From assembly GCF_963675165.1 (NCBI RefSeq), contig NC_087381.1:372001-436000 (forward strand): 64,000 nt of DNA, in the 5' to 3' direction. This stretch comes from Halichondria panicea (taxonomy: Eukaryota > Porifera > Demospongiae > Suberitida > Halichondriidae). Of the stretch, positions 22,479-34,500 are shown one piece after another. The position numbers and the translations under genes are program-made. Position 1 is the first letter of the stretch. Each line of letters begins with the position of its first letter. The notes beneath the pieces are model-generated. The model was not told the DNA's origin. It saw only the letters and a list, made by a program, of their open reading frames with translations, and did not search any database.

Positions 22479-25374
22479 ATGGCTGAAGCATCATCGTCAT
22501 CAATCCCAACGACACTGTTCGAAACTTCCCCACAGAAAAATCCTTCCCAACAATCGTCAAGTGCCTTACCTGTATGCAATCAGCCAGACCCCGACCCTCC
22601 TCCCATCTCCCCACCAGACCCACAGGAGGTATCTACAATATCTTGTGAAGACAGTTCAATCATTTTAGCAGTTTCGGAACAATCTCCATCACCTATTCCT
22701 TCTCCAGCAACCGACAAACTAACTGAAAACAAATTAAAAATAATTTCAAGTAAGATTGATATGAAAAAAAGAAGTTCAGGACCTAGTTTGTCTTCTGAGA
22801 CTAAGCGTTCTGAGCACAAGACTGAGGCAAGTCTGATGTATCCTGCAAGGGAACCGAAATGGGAGCCTAGGGTTCGTCCAAATTCATTTGTAGCTATGAG
22901 GATACCGTCTGTTGAGATCAGAGATGGATTAAAAAGTGTTCAGCATTCTTTGATGAAGTTTGATCGTGACATGAAACATGTCATCACTTCTCTGGATAAG
23001 CTGCATTTAACCCTGTTGGTACTCAAATTAGCGGATGACAGTGAAGTTGAAAGGTATGATAGCTATAATTATGGTGTTGATATCGTGTCTATAATACAGC
23101 AAGAAGTTTTAGACAAAAATCTTCTTAGACATGTTGTTTAATTTTCTTGCACAGTAGGAAGCTGTGTGTGCACCTAAAAACTTAGCGCATCTGAAAATAT
23201 CAACGGCATCAGGAGTGTATGAAGAGGAGTATGCGACTCCCACGCACATTCCATTCTATATTTCGGACCTATTCCGTCACTAATACTTGTAGTTGTGTAA
23301 ACTGTTAGCCATGAATAAAATTAAATGTGGGCTGGAGGGTACAAACTACATGCGTGTGTATGCTGATATCTAATGAATCACTACACCTACGCACCCACTT
23401 ACACGGTCTGATAGTAACGTGGTATGACATACTTGTACCAAGGGCGTATGAAGAGAAGAGGGCATGCAACTACTATCTATCAGAAAACAAATGGGCGGGG
23501 TCTTATATCTAAAAACAGTAAAGAATGCATTGCACGTGCACCGTTTTTGTGCGTACACGGTGAAGATATACGGAAACTTACAGAGAAAGTAGCTATTCTA
23601 GCTAAGTTAGCTAAGCTAATATACTGCAGATGATTGTAGCTCTCTATACTAGTAGTAAATGATGCTAACAATGCTCAGTGACACTAGAAAGTGAGTAGCA
23701 TAGTCGTACTAGAAGCAACAAGCCAGAAACCACAAACTTTGAGTTGTTGCCTCAAATCCTTGGTTTCTTTGACTCCTGTTTTGATGTAGCAGGTTTAGCA
23801 ATCATAGTGTTAAACTACTACAACTCATAAACTAACAGGAGATGTTATACAAGAGAGATAAACGAGCTAATCGAAGAAAGTAGATAAAAAGTGTCGACTC
23901 AGCAGTTTGGATGGGTTTGGAGTTTTTACATAGAAAACATAAGCTCACGTGAATCTTAATTAATCGTGACCAACCTCCTCTAGTGGGCGGTTGGCTAAAT
24001 ATAGCATATCCTGCTGACTCATCAGTTTTTTGACGCATACACAGTTTACATTGTGAGTTGCATCCCCTCTTCTCTTCATACGCCCTTGCTTGTACCGTAA
24101 CATGGTTTACACTACAACTGCTACAGTTGGATATTCCTCTTCATACACTCCTGATGGCATCTTATGGCATACACTAGATATATAGATATCACCGTGAAAC
24201 CATGCAATTTTTGATCCAATCTCGACGGCATTATCATTATTTGACTACCACCCACCCACACACACACACACACACACTCACACACACACAGGGCTATATC
24301 CACTCTTGAGGTAGCTACCAAGAAAGTGGTACGTGACTATAACCTCTCCACTGATCCTCTGGTGCTGACTCTAAAAGGCGTCGGGACTTTTGGACAGAAA
24401 GTTCTCTTTGCTGAGATTGAAGACGGTCCATCAAAAGAAAGACTACAAGAAATAGCTGGTAATATATATTAATAATTATGCAGAATAATGTGCCCAGAAT
24501 AATCGAAGTTGAAGCTACTTTAATTCTCAATCTCTCAATTTTCAGTACACAAATATTTGCCTCTTTTATATACCGGTACAGTAGTAAGCTAGGCCTAAGG
24601 ATGGTTATTTTTGTCTAGCATAGACCAGTGTGGGCACATCCCTGGTATTGTAATAATAGAATAATTATGTTGTACAGCATAGACCAGTGTGGGCACATCC
24701 CTGGTATTGTAATAATAGAATAATTATGTTGTCTAGCATAGACCAGTGTGGGCACATCCCTGGTATTGTAATAATAGAATAATTATGTTGTCTAGCATAG
24801 ACCAGTGTGGGCACATCCCTGGTATTGTAATAATAGAATAATTATGTTGTCTAGCATAGACCAGTGTGGGCACATCCCTGGTATTGTAATAATAGAATAA
24901 TTATGTTGTCTAGCATAGACCAGTGTGGGCACATCCCTGGTATTGTAATAATAGAATAATTATGTTGTACTTTATTGTTGTCTAAAGCTCTTCTAGTAGG
25001 AAACTATTATTCTCACTGTAATACAAATATACTATATATAATAAAAAACAAATGTACTATTGCAATAATAATTTTCTCCAGGTGTTTTGAAGTCAGTATT
25101 TATGGCTGAGAAGTTCCCTGGCATCGACCCCAATCCCTTCAACCCTCATCTCACCATTGCTAAGATGTCTACAATGCCTCAGAACGTTGAAAGGAGACAC
25201 CAGCAACGTACAGGAAGAAGGAAGTGCATCGACAGAAGAGCATATGCTGAGTTTAGAGAAATGGAGTTTGGACGTCAAGTTGTGGACGGATTAGAACTGC
25301 TCTCCATGAAATTACCTGCAGATAGCCAGGGATATTATCACTGCTTCCATAAAAATCAATTTAATGCCATTTAG
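22479..25374 (+). CDS. AKAP7-like: AKAP7-like 2H phosphoesterase domain protein
   Basis: Three coding exons: 22479-23053, 24292-24458 and 25082-25374, about 344 residues. The first 110 residues are Ser/Pro-rich and probably disordered. The rest is the AKAP7 central domain: RPNSFVAMRIPS, first catalytic-type motif HLTLLVLKL, GVGTFGQKVLFAEI, second motif FNPHLTIAKMS, and the C-terminal QGYYHC. These match mammalian AKAP7 (HITLLV, GIGTFGNQV, FKPHLTFMKLS, NGYYHC). Both HxT motifs are intact, so nucleotide binding or 2',5'-oligoadenylate hydrolysis is possible. The PKA-anchoring helix is not evident. The Met at 22479 was chosen because it opens the recognisable protein. Confidence 0.88.
23205..24158. 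mobile_element. Nested pair of related inverted-repeat elements in AKAP7-like intron
   Basis: The outer arms are CATCAGGAGTGTATGAAGAG (near 23207) and its complement (24133-24156). An inner element at 23439-24088 has 30-base arms beginning CAAGGGCGTATGAAGAGAAG. It is flanked on both sides by CTTGTAC, a perfect 7-bp target duplication. Arms of both share GTATGAAGAG, so the two are related. No transposase reading frame is visible; both are non-autonomous. Confidence 0.75.
24613..24968. repeat. 59-bp tandem repeat, six copies
   Basis: The unit contains TAGCATAGACCAGTGTGGGC, ACATCCCTGGTATTGTAATA and ATAGAATAATTATGTTG. The six copies are almost identical, so the expansion is recent. The ACCAGTGTGGGCACATC core also ends a dispersed repeat at 12.8, 28.25, 45.96, 51.7 and 54.93 kb, so the array grew from that repeat's end. 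It lies in the second intron of the AKAP7-like gene. Confidence 0.85.
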
Positions 25375-25724
25375 GCCTATAGTATTTACCTGCAAGTTTA
25401 ATATAGCCAGCGATAATTATTGCTGCTATAGAATGTTTTGTGCTGTTTCTTATGCCAAATTATGTGTTTTAGCATTATCATAGATAGAACTGTTCTACTA
25501 CACTATCTATGATTATGTTGTATCTGATTTTAGTGTGTCCTAAAATGTATTGATCTACTGCGCATGTGCAAAATAAGCAAGACCTCGTGGGCAGCGTAAG
25601 GTGGGCGTGGTGCCACCTCCTATTCACGATCGAAATCAACAAACAGTCTCTGAACGTCTGTATCCGGATCGCATTGATCTCTGAAATCTGCTCAGCTAGC
25701 CGGTCGAAGAAGTTGCAGGTACCA

Positions 25725-28700
25725 ATGGCTTCTAACAGTGGCGCTAGTACACCTACCGAGGACGGCGGCAGCCCATTCTCTCCTGCAGCGCGTCTCGGAG
25801 TAGACGACGCATGGACAGGGAAGAGAGGACGCTTCTTTTCCACAGACTCGGCTAAAGATGTCGGGGCGGACATGCCTCACTATCAAGCACAGCAGGCCAG
25901 CACTTACCTGGAGCATCTGAGCCTGCTGGACACGTTTGTCAAACCTAACGTTGTGAGGAACACTGGCATCATCTGCACAATCGGTAATTCAATATCAGCA
26001 GGAGTGCATGAATAATTATGTAATAGCCTACTGTACATTATGATACCGTAGCAATAGCGTTTAATTTTCGCTGTTTTTAACAATCTTAGGTAATAGGTCC
26101 ACAAAATGCTTTAATAGCGGCAGACGCAACGTCATTGTGACCATTTTAATAATAGCATACACGAAATGTGTTCCACGAAATGCTTTGAGGCACTTCCACG
26201 AAAATTGGAAGTGCCTTGAAAATGTCGCGCTATACGGTAATGTTTTATTGCTCATATTAAAGCCTATTAGCTCTCAATGACACCTGTCTCCAATAAGTGC
26301 TACAGGCAGTACTATTGAATAGTAGGAGGAGGTGTTAATAGTACTAGTATTTCATTCCTTCCTGTACACTTATTATTCAAGCGTGACGATCGAGCGTCTA
26401 TGTTCTCATAATCATATAGAATGTATTTTGATTTTACCGTTGTTTTCCCTTAATTAGGTCCGGCGAGCAACACAGCGGAGACGCTGGTCAAGCTGATTGA
26501 GAATGGCATGTGCGTGGCTCGTATGAACTTCTCTCACGGAGACCATGAGGTAATCATAAATACGGCCACGCTACAATGAAATATCACATCACAGTATATC
26601 TAGTCTACGAAATACTGGTACAGTGGCATCACAATAGAGTTTTGGCACTTATTATTATGTATGCTAGAGGTGGCCTTTGTTGAGGAGTTGTTTGCATACA
26701 AAATGTTCAAAGTCTTGTTTTCCTTTCAGCCATTGATTATAGTAATGGATTTCACCTTGTTCCCCATTATTCTCCCCCACTACACGCACACACACACATA
26801 CCCACCACGCACACACAGACGCACGCCACCACTGTTGCCAGAGTGAGAGAGGCTGTAAAGAAGGTCAAAGGTCATTCCGTGGCCATTGCCTTGGACACTA
26901 AAGGCCCCGAGATCAGAACAGGGCTACTCAAGGGGGTAAGTAGTTAAAGGCTTCTCATGTTACCTTCCTATATAGATCCTATCTTAAGTTGCAACTTGGC
27001 TTCTTAAATAAATACAATTTTAAGTGCCAGTATTCCCACAATATAATAATATCCCTTCCCACGCACGCCCACACATACACACACCCGCCCACACACACAC
27101 AGGGTGGATCGGCTGAGGTCCAGTTAGACACGGGACACGTCCTCAAGCTATCCACGGACGTGAAATACTACGAGTGCGGCGATGCTAATCTGATCTACAT
27201 TGACTACGACAACATCGTGAAGATCATTCTCCCGGGGGATCTGATCTACATTGATGATGGTCTCATATCTCTCAAGGTCACTGACAAGGGAGCCAACTGG
27301 GTCTCCACAGGTCTGTACATGTATAGCCTGTTTTAATAACTTTGCTTACATTTCAAATACATATTCTGATAGCTAGCTCACTTTCAGTACTCATAACTTG
27401 AGTTACAATTGTCCATTTTTACATTTAAATTGTGCATTTTGTAGCTGTTTGAAAGTTAAGTATGTGTGGGTTATACTTATTATAAGGGGATTTCTTTGAA
27501 ATGGGTATTTTGATAACTAATTGAGTGCCCGTAACTTGAATTAGGATTGTCCGTCTATTAAAATATGCATTTTATACTCTTTGAAATGCCTAATGTTGAA
27601 TATGACTGCCATGTTGAGTATCACATTGTGTTGTGTGCAGTTGTACAGAACGGAGGCAAGCTAGGCTCACGAAAAGGAGTCAACCTCCCAGGGAAGAAAG
27701 TGGACCTGCCAGCCACCTCCGAGAAAGATAAGGTACGTGAAATACTTGTGGAAAACTCAGCTTTAGTGATTTTCTCGAAATGGGCCTATTTTGATGGCTA
27801 ACTTTGAGTGCTTATAACTTGAGTTAGGATTGTGCATTTCAAAACTAAAATATTCATTTTGTACCCCTTTGAAAGGTCTATCTAATGATGTGTTTAGATT
27901 CAGTGATTGCTTTCAGATAAACGTAATTATTATCGTGATACTACCCCCCATACGCAGCGTGACCTGAGGTTTGGTGTGGAACAGAATGTGGATGTTGTGT
28001 TTGCCTCGTTCATTCGTAAGGCACAGGATGTGCACGATGTCAGAGCTATACTGGGGGAGGACGGGAAGCATATCCTCATCTTCTCCAAGGTGTGTCCATC
28101 CAGTCATGTGACTATCACGTGACTAGTAGTGGTGTAGTTGGTATAAGTATGAGTATGCCTTAGACCAGTTTATTTCGTTATTTATTGCCTTTACGTCTAT
28201 GTACTAGTCAGTGGCACACGTATACATGTACAGTGATGTATCCACACTGGTCGGTGGTGGTGGTGGTTGGTACTAACCACCTCTTTGGCCTAGTTTACAC
28301 ATGTTAAGCTATAATAGACGCAAATTAATTAATTTTGTGTGTTTGAGAATTGAGAATAGCCACCAGTTACTTTGAAAATTCTGGTCACGTACATCACTTG
28401 TATATATGTATATCACATGACTATCACATGACTTGCAGATTGAGAACGAGGAAGGTGTGATCAACTTCGATGAGATTTTGGCTGCCAGTGACGGGATCAT
28501 GGTTGCCCGTGGCGACCTGGGTATCGAGATTCCTCCGTCCAAAGTGTTCATTGCTCAGAAGATGATGATTGGACGATGCAACAAAGCCGGGAAGGGTGTC
28601 ATTGTTGCTACGCAGGTGGGTGTGGTCTTGTCACTATAGTAACAGATAAAGATCAGCACAAACATTTTAAATGCTCAGGAAGCTTGTATTTTAGTGTACA

Positions 28701-30784
28701 ACATATACAAATAATTACCGTATAGCGAGTTATTTTCTAATGTGAAATTTTTAAAAATTAAAACTGCGAAATTATTAATGCGTGTTTAACGTCACTATCC
28801 TGAGCTGTACGAATATTTAAAATACGAAAAATTTAACTTTGTAGCTCATGCAAAAAATTTTAATCGAAAATTACCCGCTATACAATATTTAAATATTCAG
28901 AGTGTCCCTTCACACTATCCGCAAGTCGCTCTTTTCATAATAAAAATTGATGGGCAAAGTTCGTCTACAAGTATTGTACCCTGTACTTCTCCAGATGTTG
29001 GAGAGCATGGTATCGAAGCCACGCCCCACTAGAGCGGAGGCCAGTGATGTTGCTAATGCTGTCCTGGACGGAGCCGACTGTGTCATGTTGTCAGGGGAAA
29101 CAGCTAAAGGTATAGCGCTGTTAGAACAGACAATAATAGTATTATGTACATGTACATGTAGTGTATAACCTGTCTAGATGTGTTTTTTTTAAATTAGTTT
29201 TTTGTAGCTATGTTTGAGAGGCCATACATAACTCATTGAGAACGAACCCATAGTCCAAGGCTGAGTCACCTTAATGGTGAACCACTTTTCCACAATTCGG
29301 AGGTTATGGCTGTTGTATGATTTGGGGACTCTTTCAGCTGCCATAACTTGAATTCCGTGGATCCAATGTCAAAAAGTTTATGATTTTCTGAAAGCTTATA
29401 GAAAGATCTTTCAAATGATGTCATCAAACTTCATATTTGAGAGATAAAAGTATTTACCAATTTGGTGATACCATGAATAATAGCCCATGGTCCAAGGACA
29501 AATTAGACCCCCGACAAAATTTTGGATTGAAACACATCATTTGAAAGGTCTCTTTCTAAGCTTTCAGAAAATCTAAAATTTTTGACATTGGATCAACGGT
29601 ACTCGAGTTAATGGCTGTTGAAAGATGTTTAACTACACCCCCCCTCCGTCAATTGGTTCGGGGATTCTTTTAGCTGCCATAACTTAAATTCCGTAGATCC
29701 GGTGTCAGATTTTTTAGGATTTTCTGAAAGCTTGTGTCATCGAAAATCCTACATGTATTTGAGAGATAAAAGTATTTGCTGATTTGGCGATACCATGAAT
29801 AATAGCCCATGGTCCAAGGAGGCCGAAAAATGGCAAATTAGACCCCCGACAAAATTTTGGATTGAAACACATCATTTGAAAGGTCTCTTTTTAAGCTTTC
29901 AGAAAATCCTAAAATTTTTGACATTGGATCAACGGTACTAAAGTTAATGGCTATTGAAAGATGTTCAACTGCTGGTCTATGGTTTCCTCTCATGTGACTT
30001 TGCTCATAATTATGATCTCCCCCTTCCAGGCAAATACCCAGTGGAGGCGGTGGCTGTGATGAGTCGTATCTGTCAAGAAGCCGAAGCCGCCATGTTCCAC
30101 ACAGCAAAATTCAACGAGCTTCGAAGCATGACCCTAAAACCATCTCCAACGGTTACGACCATCGCTATAGCAGCAGTGGACGCATCGTTCCAACAGAACG
30201 CAGCCGCCATTATTACCTTGACAACCACTGGGAGGTATGTATGAATGATAATTTTTGCATCCCTGATCTACGTGTAATTATGTTTAATAATTATAGCTTG
30301 CACAGTGTGTAGAATTGTGAACTCTTGATGAGTTGTTTTCCTTCCCTGTGTAGGACTGCCTTTGCAGTGTCCAAGTATCGACCACGCTGTCCCATTATTG
30401 CCATCACCCGGGACCCCAGGACCGCCAGGATGGTGAGTCACGTGATCATCACACGATTGCTATTATATACCCTCAACTTTTTTTCCCCACTATGTTTTAG
30501 AAACTCTATCGATTCCACTTTTTCTTCCCATGATTATTGGACTCTAATTATTGTCACATGACTATCACATGCAGAGTCACATGTATCGTGGTATCCACCC
30601 CCTTCTGTACGAGGAGCCTAAGGAAGGCGATTGGACGGATGACGTTGAGAAGAGATTTCTGGCTGGAATTGAGCGTGGTCGTCAAGAGGGCTACATCTGG
30701 AAGGGATCCTGCATCATCATGATCAGTGGGTGGAGACCCGGCCCTCATCACATCAACACCATCAGAGTGTTCGTGGTTGAGTGA
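25725..30784 (+). CDS. PKM-like: Pyruvate kinase
   Basis: Eleven exons: 25725-25983, 26458-26549, 26819-26935, 27103-27310, 27641-27732, 27958-28089, 28439-28615, 28995-29109, 30030-30234, 30354-30432 and 30575-30784, about 561 residues. It catalyses the last step of glycolysis, phosphoenolpyruvate plus ADP to pyruvate plus ATP, in the cytosol. Landmarks in order: [59 protein letters not shown], the [15 protein letters not shown] region, [12 protein letters not shown], and [14 protein letters not shown]. The C-terminal effector domain ends [18 protein letters not shown]. The N-terminus has a Ser/Gly-rich extension of about 40 residues beyond the usual start. Substrate, metal and potassium site residues appear intact. 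Confidence 0.97.
28717..28884. mobile_element. MITE, TATAGCGGGTAA family (copy 3)
   Basis: Palindromic element of about 168 bp in a pyruvate kinase intron. Left ACCGTATAGCGAGTTATTTT, right AAAATTACCCGCTATAC. Another diverged copy lies at about 26045-26240 in the first intron of the same gene. Confidence 0.55.
29213..29970. repeat. Foldback repeat family (copy 2, about two and a half units)
   Basis: Alternating direct and inverted half units of the CCATAACTTGAATTCCGTGG / GACATTGGATCAACGG repeat fill most of the intron between 29110 and 30029. Unit length is about 330 bp. Related, more diverged words occur at 27.35-27.6 and 27.78-27.89 kb. No reading frame of interest. Confidence 0.7.
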
Positions 30785-31563
30785 ACACTTAGACTACGTG
30801 TAATGACTGCTTAGAAATTATTGTGTAGAGCATAATAACTATAATTATTATTAATAATTATAATATCTAGTTATTAGTTGTTTATTATGATTTGTTGAAG
30901 AAGTGTGATAATATATTTGTGTGTGTGTTTGTTTAACTTGTATTGTGCACTAGTATAATAATAACGTACGTAGCTTTGGCAATAACAAGTTATTGAACAT
31001 CGTAATTCCAAGATTTTAATTATAATTATTAGCATGTTATGTTAAGGTGTGGTGAGTACAAAGTTAATGACATGTTGATGCATGGATGAAATAGTATTAA
31101 AATTAATACCAAGATGTTTATTCCTTATAAAGTGAGATCCCAGGGCCTAATCAAGGTCAACATTTTAACTGGTGCTTATAATCGAGGCATGTGTACATGC
31201 CCGGCGTTTAATCGATAACACTGCTAGCTTATAATTATAATTATAAATCTCAATAATAACAACTTTTTATACAATCATCATACTTTCACATACACATTGT
31301 TGCATAGTCTGACGAGACTAATTGTTGCACAAATTATTGCTCCTATGAAGAATAGCACTTGCAATAAAATAAAAAACACATACATACATGCTCTATAATA
31401 GTACAGTCACTTATCGGATGAAATGAAATAAAACTCTGAGACAAATTAATAATAATAAGCACACACAGGTGTACTGTAACATGCAACTGACAAAGAAAGT
31501 AATTATGTTGCTTAGAAACAATCATTAATGGCACAGTTTATAAAACAGTTCACTCTTTTGTGT
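30785..31563. other. Convergent 3' region, pyruvate kinase / APC
   Basis: AT-rich spacer rich in ATAATTAT words. A TTTATT near 31.12 kb could be the APC polyadenylation signal on the minus strand. No exon seen. Confidence 0.5.
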
Positions 31564-34500
31564 TCAGCGTTTTTCTCCGTGCTCAATCACCCGAATTACC
31601 GAACCATCCAGCGCCAATTTCCCTGTTCCCCCGACCTTTCCTGACCCCTGGAGATCGTGTTGCCGTGGCGTTCGAGGTGATGGGTATAGATCTGCGGCTG
31701 ACGAGTGTTCCTCGCGTCTGATTGGCCGATCGATATCGTCAGCTTCGTCTTCGAGGTCCAACGGGTCCAGTTCAGCGTACACCTCGTGAGTTCTCTCAGG
31801 AGTGTTTGGGTCGAAACCAGCCTCTAGGGCAGTTAGCCCGGAGATAGCATCGTTTGATAGTTGGCTAGGCGATAAGCTCATGCTCACTTGCAAATCAGAG
31901 TTGGTGGAGAGGGTCTGAGATAAAGAATAAGGGGGGTGGCCTCCGCTGCTTCGGGACGACTTTGATTGCTTCTTTTTGTGGCGAGGTGGTTCGTCGGCAT
32001 AGGGCTTAGAGTGAACTCTCTCACTGCGATCCGGATAAGGCATGTAGCTAGTCCACTCATCTGTATCCTCATCCTCGTTGGTGATGGATGCCTGGGGGGC
32101 AGATTGGATTCGTGAAAGTTTCAGTTTGTTTTTGCTTTTCGAGGCGGCAACAACGGGATACTCTAGTTCAGCGTCTGGTGGGTACTGGTGGTCATAGCGA
32201 CGCTGTTCAACTCTGATAGGTTGTGTGAGGGAGAAAGTTGATCCGTTGCTTTTGGATCGACTGGGAAGAAGTTGGCTGCTTCGGCTGTGTAGAGACTCAC
32301 TGCTGTGCTTTTGTTGAGCCGAGGAGGGCTGCCCGAAAGTGTAGTTAGCCGCATAGCATAGAGATTTCGATAGACCTTGCTGCGTTTTCAAGTTGTATCC
32401 GTCCACATCTGACTTGCTAGAGTAGCCATTCTGTTGGCCAAAAGCGAGGAGGTTTCTCAGTGCCCCACGTGCATTCTCACCAATGTTGCGATATTCTGAA
32501 GTGGCGTGGACGTCCAAAAGTGGCACACATCCGAGTGTCCATAGCAACCTCTGGTCTTCACGACAACGTGCGGACAGATTCCACAGAGTGCCCGTAGCAT
32601 TGGCAAGAACGGTCTTGTTTTTGGATTTAAGATGTTGGGCAAGTTTCGCAAATCCACCGGCCTCACGGAACTTTCGTCGAAACTTCTCCTCTTGCATGAT
32701 CACCACAGAGAGGTTCTTCAAAATACCACCGACGTTTTCGATGACAGCAGAAGTGCCCGAGGGGCTGTTGTACGAGAGAAGCTCGACAAGGTGGTAGATA
32801 CCGTGTGGAGTGGAGCAAATCCTTCGCCGACTCTCAAGGGAATGGGCGGAGAGATTCCAGAGGGCAGAGGTCGTGTACTGGATGGTGGGCTCGTCGGAGA
32901 TGTACTTGACAGCTGATGTGAGCGCCATTGCCGTCTCGGACTTGTGCAGTGCTTCTTTGATATCGGGTGTAGCCCTCCACGATAGATTTCTGAGCACTTG
33001 AGCCGAGCTTGCAATTATGCTCTCGTTTTGCTGCCTTATGTGAAAGACGAGAGACTTGAGAAAATCGGGAACTTTGCAAAGCTCTGATTTGTTGTGTACA
33101 TCTCCGTACGTCAGGTTGATTAAGGTTGAGATAATCACCGTGATGATTTTCGATGAATGGCAAACTGGTTTCTCTTCCTGTCTGAGATACGGGTCTTGAA
33201 AAGCAATGAGTCGGAAATTGACAATCAGTACCTCGGCTGTTGCTTGTAGCCCACCAATATTCAGTATGGCTGGTCTGTACTTCTCTTTGTCGCTCGAATA
33301 CTTGTACAGCTTTCTGATTGGCTGCAGTAGCTCGCGACAATCGACTTGGATCTTCTCAAGAGTGGACGGGTCGATTCTGCGGCTGCCCTCGTGGGAAGCA
33401 ATAAACTCGAACAGTGTGTCGCAATGAGAACGGATTTTCTCCAGGACCCCCAGTACACAAAGTTCGTGTTTCCCTTGACGTGTGTCGCCAGTTGATTGGA
33501 TGATGTTTCGAAGGGTCTCGGCCGCACGTGCACGAACCTCACGATGTGACCTTTCACCTTTGTGGCGAATGTTGTGAAGTATCTGAATGAGCATGTTCAT
33601 GCAGCCAGGTTGCCGCATGACTGCACACGTATCGGGAGTACGTGACAATGCGAGAAGGAATTTCACGGCATCAGCATCATTTTGCTCCTTGCTGCTCGAG
33701 TTGACGACGGACAAAACCGACAGAACCATTTCGATTTTAATCTGTAACGAATCTCGGCTCGTCTCTTCGGGAATTTTAGGGTGGTCCGTCCTTTTCTTGC
33801 GTCTGTGTACTTCACTTGGCCGCTGATTCTCGCTGCCGTTGCCACGGTGACCTGGAGGAGGTGGGGCCACTCTGGCAGGAACGATAGATGCACTCTTCGA
33901 GGAGGTCGGTAGCACTGGCATGGAAACCGTCTCTTCTTCATGATCGGAATCGAACTCTCTGGGATGCCCTCCGCGGGAGTTGTAGTGTGTAAACGATCCA
34001 ATCTCGCTCTTTGCATGGCGAGGCGGGTACTCCGGTATGGAAGTGTAGAAAGTGGGTTTGGTATTGAAGGAACTGGAATTGGACAGGCTTGGCCGAGGGA
34101 GCACCCCCTTTGATCCGGAACGGGACGAGTTCAGGGAGGAGTTGGTCGAGGTTGATAGAACAGAGCCTTGGAACGAGACCATGCTACCAGGTCCCGATGC
34201 CAGTCTGTGGCGGACATCGGAGGTTATGCTACTCGTGTCGCTGCTCGAAGCAGGTGATCCCCTCTTGCGGTTATGGTAGTACGGGTCCTCATAGTAACGA
34301 GGGACGTGGGAGGACTGTGATAGTGAGAGCTGGCTCGGTGACTGATAACCGTACTGACGGCCCGAGTTGTAGTGGTGGTCGCTGTAGTGATCTTGACTAA
34401 GTGATGCTAGAGGGATATGCCCACTCATGGTAGCACGGCGACGGTGGGAGGGGCCAGTACGACCGACTTGAGCGAGAGCTTCCGTCATCTCGTTTCGTTC

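Noticed and set aside
32834-33340. Frames of 100-168 residues overlapping the APC last exon
   Set aside because: Out-of-frame shadows of a 3-kb exon; no domain and no splice support.
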